Assembly: GCF_000003605.2 (NCBI RefSeq)
Contig: NW_003151171.1
Location: 18,219 to 82,218, forward strand
DNA: 64,000 bases
Origin: Saccoglossus kowalevskii
Lineage: Eukaryota > Hemichordata > Enteropneusta > Harrimaniidae
Reading direction: 5' to 3'
Each line of letters opens with the position of its first letter. Positions within the stretch are counted from its first letter, which is position 1. The translations under genes were made by a program, and so were the position numbers. Shown one piece after another: positions 41,791-56,509 of the stretch. The notes beneath the pieces were generated by a model. The model had not been told where the DNA came from and ran no database searches. It saw only the letters and a list, made by a program, of their open reading frames with translations.

Positions 41791-44700
41791 CAGGTGTACA
41801 ATGCATTATGGGAGAGAAATTCATATTTTACACCACTGAGCAGGTGTACAATGCATTATGGGAGAGAAATTCATTCTTTACACCCCAGAGCAGGTGTACA
41901 ATGCATTATGGAAGAGAAATTCATATTTTATACAACTGAACAGGTGTACAATGCATTATGGAAGAGAAATTCATATTTTACACAACTGAACAGGTGTACA
42001 ATGCATTATGGGAGAGAAATTCATATTTTACACAACTGAGCAGGTGTACAATGCATTATGGGAGAGAAATTCATATTTTACACAACTGAACAGGTGTACA
42101 ATGCATTATGGGAGAGAAATTCATATTTTACACCACTGAACAGGTGTACAATGCTTTATGGGAGAGAAATTCATATTTTACACCACTGAACAGGTGTACA
42201 ATGCATTATGGGAGAGAAATTCATATTTTACACTACTGAACAGGTGTACAATGCATTATGGGAGAGAAATTCATATTTTACACCACTGAACAGGTGTACA
42301 ATGCATTATGGGAGAGAAATTCATATTTTACACAACTGAGCTAGTGTACAATGCATTACGGAGAGAAATTCATATTTTACACAACTGAGCAGGTGTACAA
42401 TGCATTATGGGAGAGAAATTCATATTTTACACCCCAGAGCAGGTGTACAATGCATTATGGGAGAGAAGTGCATATTTTACATCACTGAGCAGGTGTACAA
42501 TGCATTATGGGAGAGAAATTCATTCTTTACACCACTGAGCAGGTGTACAATGCATTATGGGAGAGAAATTCATACTTTACACTACTGAGCAGGTGTACAA
42601 TGCATTATGGGAGAGAAATTCATATTTTACACCACCGAGCAGGTGTACAATGCATTATGGGAGAGAAATTCATATTTTACACTACTGAGCAGGTGTACAA
42701 TGCATTATGGGAGAGAAATTCATATTTTACACAACTGAGCAGGTGTACAATGCATTATGGGAGAGAAATTCATATTTTACACCACTGAACAGGTGTACAA
42801 TGCATTATGGAAGAGAAATTCATATTTTACACAACTGAGCAGGTGTACAATGCATTATGGGAAAAAAAATCATATTTAACACCACTGAGCAGGTGTACAA
42901 TGCATTATGGGAGAGAAATTCATATTTTACACCCCAGAGCAGGTGTACAATGCATTATGGGAGAGAAATTCATATTTTACACCACTGAACAGGTGTACAA
43001 TGCATTATGGGAGAGAAATTCATATTTTACACTACTGAGCAGGTGTACAATGCATTATGGGAGAGAAATTCATATTTTACACCACTGAGCAGGTGTAGAA
43101 TGCATTATGGGAGAGAAATTCATATTTTACACAACTGAGCTGGTGTACAATGCATTATGGGAGAGAAATTCATATTTTACACCACTGAACAGGTGTACAA
43201 TGCATTATGGGAGAGAAATTCATATTTTACACTACTGAGCAGGTGTACAATGCATTATGGGAGAGAAATTCATATTTTACACCACTGAGCAGGTGTAGAA
43301 TGCATTATGGGAGAGAAATTCATACTTTACACTACTGAGCAGGTGTACAATGCATTATGGGAGAGAAATTCATATTTTACACTACTGAGCAGGAGTACAA
43401 TGCATTATGGGAGAGAAATTCATATTTTACACAACTGAGCTGGTGTACAATGCATTATGGGAGAGAAATTCATATTTTACACAACTGAGCAGGTGTACAA
43501 TGCATTATGGGAGAGAAATTCATATTTAACACCACTGAACAGGTGTACAATGCATTATGGGAGAGAAATTCATATTTTACACTACTGAGCAGGAGTACAA
43601 TGCATTATGGGAGAGAAATTCATATTTTACACAACTGAGCTGGTATACAATGCATTATGGGAGAGAAATTCATATTTAACACCACTGAACAGGTGTACAA
43701 TGCATTATGGGAGAGAAATTCATATTTTACTCCACTGAGCAGGTGTACAATGCATTATGGGAGAGAAATTCATATTTTACACTGCTGAGCAGGTGTACAA
43801 TGCATTATGGGAGAGAAATTCATATTTTACACTACTGAGCAGGTGTACAATGCATTATGGGAGAGAAATTCATATTTTACACAACTGAGCAGGTGTACAA
43901 TGCATTATGGGAGAGAAATTCATATTTTACACCACTGAGCAGGTGTACAATGCATTATGGGAGAGAAATTCATACTTTACACTACTGAGCAGGTGTACAA
44001 TGCATTATGGGGGAGAAATTCATTCTTTACACCCCAGAGCAGGTGTACAATGCATTATGGGAGAGAAGTGCATATTTTACATCACTGAGCAGGTGTACAA
44101 TGCATTATGGGAGAGAAATTCATATTTTACACCACTGAGCAGGTGTACAATGAATTATGGGAGAGAAATTCATACTTTACACTACTGAGCAGGTGTACAA
44201 TACATTATGGGAGAGAAATTCATATTTCACACAACTGAGCAGGTGTACAATGCATTATGGGAGAGAAATTCATATTTTACACCACTGAGCAGGTGTACAA
44301 TGCATTATGGGAGAGAAATTCATATATTACACTACTGAGCAGGAGTACAATGCATTATGGGAGAGAAATTCATATTTTACACCACTGAACAGGTGTACAA
44401 TGCATTATGGGAGAGAAATTCATACTTTACACCACTGAGCAGGTGTACAATGCATTATGTGAGAGAAACTCAAATTTTACACAACTGAGCAGGTGTACAA
44501 TGCATTATGGGAGAGAAATTCATATTTTACACTACTGAACAGGTGTACAATGCATTATGGGAGAGAAATTCATATTTTACACCACTGAGCAGGTGTACAA
44601 TGCATTATGGGAGAGAAATTCATTCTTTACACCCCAGAGCAGGTGTACAATGCATTATGGGAGAGAAGTGCATATTTTACACCACTGAGCAAGTGTACAA

Positions 44701-46569
44701 TGCATTATGGGAGAGAATTTCATATTTTACACCCCAGAGCAGGTGTACAATGCATTATGGGAGAGAAATTCATATTTTACACCACTGAACAGGTGTACAA
44801 TGCATTATGGGAGAGAAATTCATTCTTTACACCCCAGAGCAGGTGTACAATTCATTATGGGAGAGAAATTCATATTTTACACAACTGAGCAGGTGTACAA
44901 TGCATTATGGGAGAGAAATTCATATTTTACATCACTGAACAGGTGTACAATGCATTATGGGAGAGAAATTCATTCTTTACACCCCAGAGCAGGTGTACAA
45001 TGCATTATGGGAAAGAAATTCATATTTTACACATCTGAGCAGGTGTACAATGCATTATGGGAGAGAAATTCATATTTTACACCACTGAACAGGTGTACAA
45101 TGCATTATGGGAGAGAAATTCATATTTTACACCACTGAGCAGGTGTACAATGCATTATGGGAGAGAAATTCATATTTTACACAACTGAGCAGGTGTACAA
45201 TGCATTATGGGAGAGAAATTCATACTTTACACTACTGAACAGGTGTACAATGCATTATGGGAGAGAAATTCATATTTTACACTACTGAGCAGGTGTACAA
45301 TGCATTATGGGAGAGAAATTCATATTTTACACTACTGAACAGGTGTACAATGCATTATGGGAGAGAAATTCATACTTTACACAACTGAGCAGGTGTACAA
45401 TGCATTATGGGAGAGAAATTCAAATTTAACACCACTGAGCAGGTGTACAATGCATTATGGGAGAGAAATTCATATTTTACACTACTGAACAGGTGTACAA
45501 TGCATTATGGGAGAGAAATTCATACTTTACACCCCAGAGCAGGTGTACAATGCATTATGGAAGAGAAATTCATATTTTACACCACTGAACATGTGTACAA
45601 TGCATTATGGGAGAGAAATTCATATTTTACATCACTGAGCAGGTGTACAATGCATTATGGGAGAGAAATTCATATTTTACACAACTGAACAGGTGTACAA
45701 TGCATTATGGGGGAGAAATTCATATTTTACACAACTGAACAGGTGTACAATGCATTATGGGAGAGAAATTCATATTTTACACCCCAGAGCAGGTGTACAA
45801 TGCATTATGGGAGAGAAATTCATATTTTACACTACTAAACAGGTGTACAATGCATTATGGAAGAGAAATTCATATTTTACACAACTGAGCAGGTGTACAA
45901 TGCATTATGGGAGAGAAATGCATATTTTACACCACTGAACAGGTGTATAATGCATTATGGGAGAGAAATGCATATTTTACACAACTGAGCAGGTGTACAA
46001 TGCATTATGGGAGAGAAATTCATATTTTACACCACTGAGCATGTGTACAATGCATTATGGGAGAGAAATTCATATTTTACACCACTGAACAGGTGTACAA
46101 TGCATTATGGGAGAGAAACTCATATTTTACACCACTGAGCAGGTGTACAATGCATTATGGGAGAGAAATTCATATTTTACACTACTGAGCAGGTGTACAA
46201 TGCATTATGGGAGAGAAATTCATATTTTACACAACTGAGCAGGTGTACAATGCATTATGGGAGAGAAATTCATATTTTACACCACTGAACAGGTGTACAA
46301 TGCATTATGGAAGAGAAATTCATATTTTACACAACTGAGCAGGTGTACAATGCATTATGGGAAAAAATTTCATATTTAACACCACTGAGCAGGTGTACAA
46401 TGCATTATGGGAGAGAAATTCATATTTTACACTACTGAGCAGGTGTACAATGCATCATGGGAGAGAAATTCATATTTTACACAACTGAGCAGGTGTACAA
46501 TGCATTATGGGAGAGAAATTCATATTTTACACTACTGAGCAGGTGTACAATGCATTATGGGAGAGAAAT

Positions 46570-47170
46570 TCATATTTTACACAAATGAGCAGGTGTACAA
46601 TGTATTATGGGAAAGAAATTCATATTTTACACCATTGAACATGTGTACAATGCATTATGGGAGAGAAATGCATATTTTACACAACTGAGCAGGTGTACAA
46701 TGCATTATGGGAGAGAAATTCATATTTAACACCACTGAGCATGTGTACAATGCATTATGGGAGAGAAATTCATATTTTACACTACTGAGCAGGTGTACAA
46801 TGCATTATGGGAGAGAAATTCATATTTTACACAACTGAGCAGGTGTACAATGCATTATGGGAGAGAAATTCATATTTTACACCACTGAACAGGTGTACAA
46901 TGCATTATGGAAGAGAAATTCATATTTTACACAACTGAGCAGGTGTTCAATGCATTATGGGAAAGAAATTCATATTTAACACCACTGAGCAGGTGTACAA
47001 TGCATTATGGGAGAGAAATTCATATTTTACACTACTGAGCAGGTGTACAATGCATTATGGGAGAGAAATTCATATTTTACACAACTGAGCAGGTGTACAA
47101 TGCATTATGGGAGAGAAATTCATATTTTACCTCACTGAACAGGTGTACAATGCATTATGGTAGAGAAATT
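46570..47170 (+). repeat. Higher-order block C, partial copy
   Basis: ACAAATGAGC, GGGAAAG with CATTGAACATG, AAATGCAT, TTTAACACC with GCATGTG, GGAAGAG, AGGTGTTCAATG with GGGAAAG and TTTAACACC, then CTCACTGAAC and GGTAGAG. This is the order of 6,890-7,480. Downstream at about 47,306-47,322, GCATTTATGG (one extra T) and AAATTCTATTTT (one base missing) compensate within one monomer. Confidence 0.88.
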
Positions 47171-50100
47171 CATATTTTACACTACTGAACAGGTGTACAA
47201 TGCATTATGGAAGAGAAATTCTTATTTTACACTACTGAACTGGTGTACAATGCATTATGGAAGAGAATTTCATATTTTACACTACTGAACAGGTGTACAA
47301 TGCATTTATGGGAAAGAAATTCTATTTTACACCACTGAACAGGTGTACAATGCATTATGGGAGAGAAATTCATATTTTACACCACTGAGCAGGTGTACAA
47401 TGCATTATGGGAGAGAAATTCATATTTTACACAACTGTGCAGGTGTACAATGCATTAAGGGAGAGAACTACAAATTTAACACCACTGAGCAGGTGTACAA
47501 TGCATTATGGGAGAGAAATTCATATTTTACACAACTGAGCAGGTGTACAATGCATTATGGGTGAGAAATTCATATTTTACACCACTGAACAGGTGTACAA
47601 TGCATTATGCGAGAGAAATTCATATTTTACACCACTGAACAGGTGTACAATGCATTACGGGAGAGAAATTCATATTTTACACAACTGAGCATGAGTACAA
47701 TGCATTATGGAGAGAAATTCATATTATACACAACTGAGCAGGTGTACAACGCATTATGGGAGAGAAATTCATATTTTACACAACTGAGCAGGTGTACAAT
47801 GCATTATGGGAGAGAAATTCATATTTTACACAACTGAGCTGGTGTACAATGCATTATGGGAGAGAAATTCATATTTTACACAACTGAGCAGGTGTACAAT
47901 GCATTATGGGAGAGAAATTCATATTTTACACAACTGAGCAGGTGTACAATGCATTATGGGAGAGAAATTCATATTTTACACCACTGAACAGGTGTACAAT
48001 GCATTATGGGAGAGAAATTCATACTTTACACAACTGAGCAGGTGTACAATGCATTATGGGAGAGAAATTCATATTTTACACTACTGAACAGGTGTACAAT
48101 GCATTATGGGAGAGAAATTCATATTTTACACAACTGAGCAGGTGTACAATGCATTATGAGAGAGAAATTCATATTTTACACAACTGAGCAGGTGTACAAT
48201 GCATTATGGGGGAGAAATTCATATTTTACACCACTGAACAGGTGTACAATGCATTATGGGAGAGAAATTCATATTTTACACAACTGAGCAGGTGTACAAT
48301 GCATTATGGAGAGAAATTCATATTTTACACAACTGAGCAGGTGTACAATGCATTATGGGAGAGAAATTCATATTTTACACAACTGAGCAGGTGTACAATG
48401 CATTATGGGAGAGAAATTCATATTTTACACCACTGAACAGGTGTACAATGCATTATGCGAGAGAAATTCATATTTTACACCACTGAACAGGTGTACAATG
48501 CATTATACGAGAGAAATTCATATTTTACACCACTGAGCAGGTGTACAATGCATTATGGGAGAGAAATGCATATTTTACACCACTGAGCAGGTGTATAATG
48601 CATTATGGGAGAGAAATTCTTATTTTGCACCCCAGAGCAGGTGTACAATGCATTATGGGAGAGAAATTCATATTTTACACTACTGAGCAGGTGTACAATG
48701 CATTATGGGAAAGAAATTCATATTTAACACCACTGAGCATGTGTACAATGCATTATGGGAGAGAAATTCATATTTTACACTACTGAGCAGGTGTACAATG
48801 CATTATGGGAGAGAAATTCATATTTTACACAACTGAACAGGTGTACAATGCATTATGGAAGAGAAATTCATATTTTACACCACTGAGCAGGTGTACAATG
48901 CATTATGGGAAAGAAATTCATATTTAACACCACTGAGCAGGTATACAATGCATTATGGGAGAGAAATTCATATTTTACACTACTGAGCAGGTGTACAATG
49001 CATTATGGGAGAGAAATTCATATTTTACACTACTGAGCAGGTGTACAATGCATTATGGGAGAGAAATTCATATTTTACACAACTGAGCAGGTGTACAATG
49101 CATTATGGGAGAGAAATTCATATTTTACCTCACTGAACAGGTGTACAATGCATTATGGGAGAGAAATTCATATTTTACACCACTGAACAGGTGTACAATG
49201 CATTATGGGAGAGAAATTCTTATTTTACACCTCAGAGCAGGTGTACAATGCATTATGGGAGAGAAATTCATATTTTACACTACTGAACAGGTGTACAATG
49301 CATTATGAAAGAGAAATTCATATTTTACACTACTGAACAGGTGTACAATGCATTATGGGAGAGAAATTCATATTTTACACTACTGAGCAGGTGTACAATG
49401 CATTATGGGAGAGAAATTCATAATTTACCCTACTGAACAGGTGTACAATGCATTATGGAAGAGAAATTCATATTCTACACAACTGAGTAGGTGTACAATG
49501 CATTATGGGAAAGAAATTCATATTTAACACCACTGAGCAGGTGTATAATGCATTATGGGAGAGAAATTCATATTTTACACTACTGAGCAGGTGTACAATG
49601 CATTATGGGAGAGAAATTCATATTTTACACAACTGAGCAGGTGTACAATGCATTATGGGAGAGAAATTCATATTTTACACCACTGAACAGGTGTACAATG
49701 CATTATGGGAGAGAAATTCTTATTTTACACGCCAGAGCAGGTGTACAATGCATTATGGGAGAGAAATTCATATTTTACACTACTGAGCAGGTGTACAATG
49801 CATTATAGGAGAGAAATTCATATTTTACACAACTGAGCAGGTGTACAATGCATTATGGGAGAGAAATTCATATTTTACACAACTGAGCAGGTGTACAATG
49901 CATTATGGGAGAGAAATTCGTATTTTACACAACTGAGCAGGTGTACAATGCATTATGGGAGAGAAATTCATATTTTACACCACTGAGCAGGTGTACAATG
50001 CATTATGGGAGAGAAATGCATATTTTACACCACTGAGCAGGTGTATAATGCATTATGGGAGAGAAATGTATATTTTACACCACTGAACAGGTGTACAATG

Positions 50101-50288
50101 CATTATAGGAGAGAAATTTATATTTTACACAACTGAGCAGATGTACAATGTATTATGGGAGAGAAATTCATATTTAACACCACTGAGCATGTGTACAATG
50201 CATTATGGGAGAGAAATTCATATTTTACACTACTGAGCAGGTGTACAATGCATTATGGGAGAGAAATTCATATTTTACACAACTGAGC

Positions 50289-51316
50289 AGGTGTACAATG
50301 CATTATGGGAGAGAAATTCATATTTTACACCACTGAACAGGTGTACAATGCATTATGGAAGAGAAATTCATATTTTACACAACTGAGCAGGTGTACAATG
50401 CATTATGGGAAAGAAATTCATATTTAACACCACTGAGCAGGTGTACAATGCATTATGGGAGAGAAATTCATATTTTACACTACTGAGCAGGTGTACAATG
50501 CATTATGGGAGAGAAATTCATATTTTACACAACTGAGCAGGTGTACAATGCATTATGGGAGAGAAATTCATATTTTACCTCACTGAACAGGTGTACAATG
50601 TATTATGGGAGAGAAATTCATATTTTACACCACTGAACAGGTGTACAATGCATTATGGGAGAGAAATTCTTATTTTACACCTCAGAGCAGGTGTACAATG
50701 CATTATGGGAGAGAAATTCATATTTTACACTACTGAACAGGTGTACAATGCATTATGAAAGAGAAATTCATATTTTACACTACTGAACAGGTGTACAATG
50801 CATTATGGGAGAGAAATTCATACTTTACACTAGTGAACAGGTGTACAATGCATTATGGGAGAGAAATTCATATTTTACACTACTGAGCAGGTGTACAATG
50901 CATTATGGGAGAGAAACTCAAATTTTACACAACTGAGCAGGTGTACAATGCATTATGGGAGAGAAATTCATATTTTACACAACTGAGCAGGTGTACAATG
51001 CATTATGGGAGAGAAACTCAAATTTTACACAACTGAGCAGGTGTACAATGCATTATGGGAGAGAAATTCATATTTTACACTACTGAACAGGTGTACAATG
51101 CATTATGGGAGAGAAATTCATATTTTACACCACCGAGCAGGTGTACAATGCATTATGGGAGAGAAATTCATTCTTTACACCCCAGAGCAGGTGTACAATG
51201 CATTATGGGAGAGAAATTCATATTTTACACAACTGAGCAGGTGTACAATGCATTATGGGAGAGAAATTCATATTTTACACCATTGAACAGGTGTACAATG
51301 CATTATGGGAGAGAAA
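50289..51316 (+). repeat. Higher-order block J, copy 2
   Basis: This matches 23,251-24,278 with only a few differences over about 20 monomers: CATATTTT for CTTATTTT near 50,369, GTATTATGG for GCATTATGG near 50,600, and AAACTCAAATT for AAACTCATATT near 51,013. The shared rare forms TATGAAAGAG and CACTAGTGAAC leave little doubt about common descent. Confidence 0.93.
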
Positions 51317-52869
51317 TGCATATTTTACACAACTGAGCAGGTGTACAATGTATTATGGGAGAGAAATTCATATTTAACACCACTGAGCATGTGTACAATG
51401 CATTATGGGAGAGAAATTCATATTTTACACCATTGAACAGGTGTACAATGCATTATGGGAGAGAAATGCATATTTTACACAACTGAGCAGGTGTACAATG
51501 TATTATGGGAGAGAAATTCATATTTTACACTACTGAGCAGGTGTACAATGCATTATGGGAGAGAAATTCATATTTTACACCACTGAACAGGTGTACAATG
51601 CATTATGGGAGAGAAATTCTTATTTTGCACCCCAGAGCAGGTGTACAATGCATTATGGGAGAGAAATTCATATTTTACACTACTGAGCAGGTGTACAATG
51701 CATTATGGGAGAGAAATTCATATTTTACACAACTGAGCAGGTGTACAATGCATTATGGGAGAGAAATTCATATTTTACACTACTGAGCAGGTGTACAATG
51801 CATTATGGGAGAAAAATTCATATTTTACACAACTGAGCAGGTGTACAATGCATTATGGGAGAGAAATTCATATTTTACACAACTGAGCAGGTGTACAATG
51901 CATTATGGGAGAGAAATTCGTATTTTACACAACTGAGCAGGTGTACAATGCATTATGGGAGAGAAATTCATATTTTACACCACTGACCAGGTGTACAATG
52001 CATTATGGGAGAGAAATGCATATTTTACACCACTGAGCAGGTGTATAATGCATTATGGGAGAGAAATGTATATTTTACACCACTGAACAGGTGTACAATG
52101 CATTATGGGAGAGAAATTTATATTTTACACAACTGAGCAGGTGTACAATGCATTATGGGAGAGAAATTCATATTTTACATCCCAGAGCAGGTGTACAATG
52201 CTTTATGGGAAAGAAATTCATATTTTACACAACTGAACAGGTGTACAATGCATTATGGGAGAGAAATTCATATTTTACACCACTGAGCAGGTGTACAATG
52301 CATTATGGGAGAGAAATTCATATTTTACACCACTGAACAGGTGTACAATGCATTATGGAAGAGAAATTCATATTCTACACAACTGAGCAGGTGTACAATG
52401 CATTATGGGAAAGAAATTCATATTTAACACCACTGAGCAGGTGTACAATGCATTATGGGAGAGAAATTCATATTTTACACTACTGAGCAGGTGTACAATG
52501 CATTATGGGAGAGAAATTCATATTTTACACAACTGAGCAGGTGTACAATGCATTATGGGAGAGAAATTCATATTTTACACTACTGAACAGGTGTACAATG
52601 CATTATGGGAGAGAAATTCATATTTTACACCACTGGGCAGGTGTACAATGCATTATGGGAGAGAAATTCATATTTTACACAACTGAATAGGTGTACAATG
52701 CATTATGTTAGAGAAATTCATATTTTACACTACTGAGCAGGTGTACAATGCATTATGGGAGAGAAATTCATATTTTACACAACTGAGCAGGTGTACAATG
52801 CATTATGGGAGAGAAATTCATATTTTACACCACTGAACAGGTGTACAATGCATTATGGGAGAGAAATTC

Positions 52870-53290
52870 ATATTTTACACCACTGAGCAGGGGTACAATG
52901 CATTTTGGGAGAGAAATTCATACTTTACACTACTGAGCAGGTGTACAATGCATTATGGGAGAGAAATTCATATTTTACACCACTGAGCGGGTGTACCATG
53001 CATTATGGGAGAGAAATTCATATTTTGCACAACTGAGTAGGTGTACAATGCATTATGGGAAAGAAATGCATATTTACCCTTCTGAACAGGTGTACAAAGG
53101 CTTATGGAAGAAAAATTCTAATTTTACGCCCCTGAACACGTGTACCATGCATTATGGGAGAGAAATGCATATTTTACACTACTGAACAAGTGTACCATGC
53201 ATTATGGGAGAGAAATTCCTATTTTACACCACTGAACACGTGTACAATGCATTATGGGAGAGAAATGCATAGTTTACACTACTGAGCAGG
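52870..53290 (+). repeat. Strongly diverged monomer patch
   Basis: Eight monomers carry far more substitutions than any others seen: AGGGGTACAATGCATTTTGG, GAGCGGGTGTACCATG, TTTTGCACAACTGAGTAGG, AAATGCATATTTACCCTTC (one base short), GTGTACAAAGGCTTATGG, AAAAATTCTAATTTTACGCC, GAACACGTGTACCATG (twice ACACGTG) and GAACAAGTGTACCATG. The most diverged unit is about 53,091-53,140. Normal monomers resume by 53,290 with block E. The patch is still recognisably the same satellite. Confidence 0.93.
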
Positions 53291-53740
53291 TGTACAATGC
53301 ATTATGGGAGAGAAATTCATTCTTCACACCCCAGAGCAGGTGTACAATGCATTATGGGAGAGAAATTCATATTTTACACCCCAGAGCAGGTGTACAATGC
53401 ATTATGGGAGAGAAATTCATATTTTACACTACTGAACTGGTGTACAATGCATTATGGAAGTGAAGTTCATATTTTACACCACTGAGCAGGTGTACAATGC
53501 ATTATGGGAGAGAAATTCATATTTTACACCCCAGAGCAGGTGTACAATGCATTATGGGAGAGAAATTCATTCTTTACACCCCACAGCAGGTGTACAATGC
53601 ATTATGGGAGAGAAATTCATATTTTACACCACTGAACAGGTGTACAATGCATTATGGGAGAGAAATTCATATTTTACACCACTGAGCAGGTGTACAATGC
53701 ATTATGGAAGAGAAATTCATATTTTACACAACTGAGCAGG

Positions 53741-54540
53741 TGTACAATGCATTATGGGAAAGAAATTCATATTTTACACCATTGAACATGTGTACAATGC
53801 ATTATGGGAGAGAAATGCATATTTTACACAACTGAGCAGGTGTACAATGCATTATGGGAGAGAAATTCATATTTAACACCACTGAGCATGTGTACAATGC
53901 ATTATGGGAGAGAAATTCATATTTTACACTACTGAGCAGGTGTACAATGCATTATGGGAGAGAAATTCATATTTTACACAACTGAGCAGGTGTACAATGC
54001 ATTATGGGAGAGAAATTCATATTTTACACCACTGAACAGGTGTACAATGCATTATGGAAGAGAAATTCATAATTTACACAACTGAGCAGGTGTTCAATGC
54101 ATTATGGGAAAGAAATTCATATTTAACACCACTGAGCAGGTGTACAATGCATTATGGGAGAGAAATTCATATTTTACACTACTGAGCAGGTGTACAATGC
54201 ATTATGGGAGAGAAATTCATATTTTACACAAATGAGCAGGTGTACAATGCATTATGGGAAAGAAATTCATATTTTACACCATTGAACATGTGTACAATGC
54301 ATTATGGGAGAGAAATGCATATTTTACACAACTGAGCAGGTGTACAATGCATTATGGGAGAGAAATTCATATTTAACACCACTGAGCATGTGTACAATGC
54401 ATTATGGGAGAGAAATTCATATTTTACACTACTGAGCAGGTGTACAATGCATTATGGGAGAGAAATTCATATTTTACACAACTGAGCAGGTGTACAATGC
54501 ATTATGGGAGAGAAATTCATATTTTTACACCACTGAACAG
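53741..54540 (+). repeat. 500-bp (ten-monomer) tandem duplication of block C material
   Basis: GGGAAAG with CATTGAACATG, AAATGCAT, TTTAACACC with GCATGTG, CTACTGAGC, CAACTGAGC and CCACTGAAC run from 53,741 to about 54,040 and again from 54,241 to 54,540. Between them lie GGAAGAG with CATAATTTAC, AGGTGTTCAATG and TTTAACACC units. The second copy ends at a one-T insertion (CATATTTTTACACC, about 54,523). Confidence 0.9.
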
Positions 54541-55279
54541 GTGTACAATGCATTATGGGAGAGAAATTCATATTTTACACTACTGAACAGGTGTACAATG
54601 CATTATGGAAGAGAAATTCATATTTTACACTACTGAACAGGTGTACAATGCATTATGGGAGAGAAATTCATACTTTACACTACTGAACAGGTGTACAATG
54701 CATTATGGGAGAGAAATTCATATTTTACATTACTGAGCAGGTGTACAATGCATTATGGGAGAGAAATTCATAATTTACCCTACTGAACAGGTGTACAGTG
54801 CATTATGGGAGAGAAATTCATATTTTACACTACTGAACAGGTGTACAATGCATTATGGGAGAGAAATTCATATTTTACTCTACTGAGCAGGTGTACAATG
54901 CATTATGGGAGAGAAATTCATATTTTACACCACTGAACAGGTGTACAATGCATTATGGAAGAGAAATTCATATTTTACACAACTGAGCAGGTGTACAATG
55001 CATTATGGGAAAGAAATTCATATTTAACACCACTGAGCAGGTGTACAATGCATTATGGGAGAGAAATTCATATTTTACACTACTGAGCAGGTGTACAATG
55101 TATTATGGGAGAGAAATTCATATTTAACACCACTGAACATGTGTACAATGCATTATGGGAGAGAAATTCATATTTTACACTACTGAGCAGGTGTACAATG
55201 CATTATAGGAGAGAAATTCATATTTTACACAACTGAGCAGGTGTACAATGCATTATGGGAGAGAAATTTCATATTTTAC

Positions 55280-55950
55280 ACGACTGAACAGGTGTACAAT
55301 GCATTATGGAAGAGAAATTCATATTTTACACAACTGAGCAGGTGTACAATGCATTATGGGAAAGAAATTCATATTTAACACCACTGAGCAGGTGTACAAT
55401 GCATTATGGGAGAGAAATTCATATTTTACACTACTGACCAGGTGTACAATGCATTATGGGAGAGAAATTCATATTTTACACAACTGAGCAGGTGTACAAT
55501 GCATTATGGGAGAGAAATTCATATTTTACCTCACTGAACAGGTGTACAATGCATTATGGGAGAGAAATTCATATTTTACACCACTGAACAGGTGTACAAT
55601 GCATTATGGGAGAGAAATTCTTATTTTACACCTCAGAGCAGGTGTACAATGCATTATGAGAGAGAAATTCATATTTTACACTACTGAACAGGTGTACAAT
55701 GCATTATGAAAGAGAAATTCATATTTTACACTACTGAACAGGTGTACAATGCATTATGGGAGAGAAATTCATACTTTACACTAGTGAACAGGTGTACAAT
55801 GCGTTGTGGGAGAGAAATTCATATTTTACACTACTGAGCAGGTGTACAATGCATTATGGGAGAGAAACTCAAATTTTACACAACTGAGCAGGTGTACAAT
55901 GCATTATGGGAGAGAAATTCATATTTTACACAACTGAGCAGGTGTACAAT
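55280..55950 (+). repeat. Higher-order block J, copy 3 (left two-thirds)
   Basis: TTTAACACC, TTTTACCTCACTGAAC, CTTATTTTACACCTCAGAGC, TATGAAAGAG and CACTAGTGAAC follow in the same order as 23,290-23,960 (offset 31,988). Private changes include ATGAGAGAG near 55,657, CTACTGACC near 55,435 and GCGTTGTGGG at about 55,801, which creates a CpG. The match ends near 55,950 at GGGAGGGAAATTCATTCTTT. Confidence 0.9.
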
Positions 55951-56509
55951 GCATTATGGGAGGGAAATTCATTCTTTACACCACTGAACAGGTGTACAAT
56001 GCATTATGGGAGAGAAATACATATTTTACACAACTGAGCAGGTGTACAATGCATTATGGGAGAGAAATTCATATTTTACACAAATGAACAGGTGTACAAT
56101 GCATTATGGGAAAGAAATTCATATTTTACACCATTGAACAGGTGTACAATGCATTATGGGAGAGAAATGCATATTTTACACAACTGAGCAGGTGTACAAT
56201 GCATTATGGGTGAGAAATTCATATTTTACACAACTGAGCAGGTGTTCAATGCATTATGGGAAAGAAATTCATATTTAACACCACTGAGCAGGTGTACAAT
56301 GCATTATGGGAGAGAAATTCATATTTTACACAACTGAGCAGGTGTACAATGCATTATGGGAGAGAAATTCATATTTTACACCACTGAGCAGGTGTACAAT
56401 GCATTATGGAAGAGAAATGCATATTTTACACTACTGAGCAGGTGTACAATGCATTATGGGAGAGAAATTCATATTTAACACCAATGAGCAGGTGTACAAT
56501 GCATTATGG

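Noticed and set aside
47300-47330. Frame or phase change near 47.3 kb
   Set aside because: An extra T in GCATTTATGG and a missing A in AAATTCTATTTT fall in the same monomer and cancel, so array phase is unchanged.
53040-53290. Transposon insertion or unique sequence at the diverged patch
   Set aside because: Every unit in the patch still aligns to the monomer end to end at about 50-bp spacing, with no target-site duplication, terminal repeat or foreign sequence.
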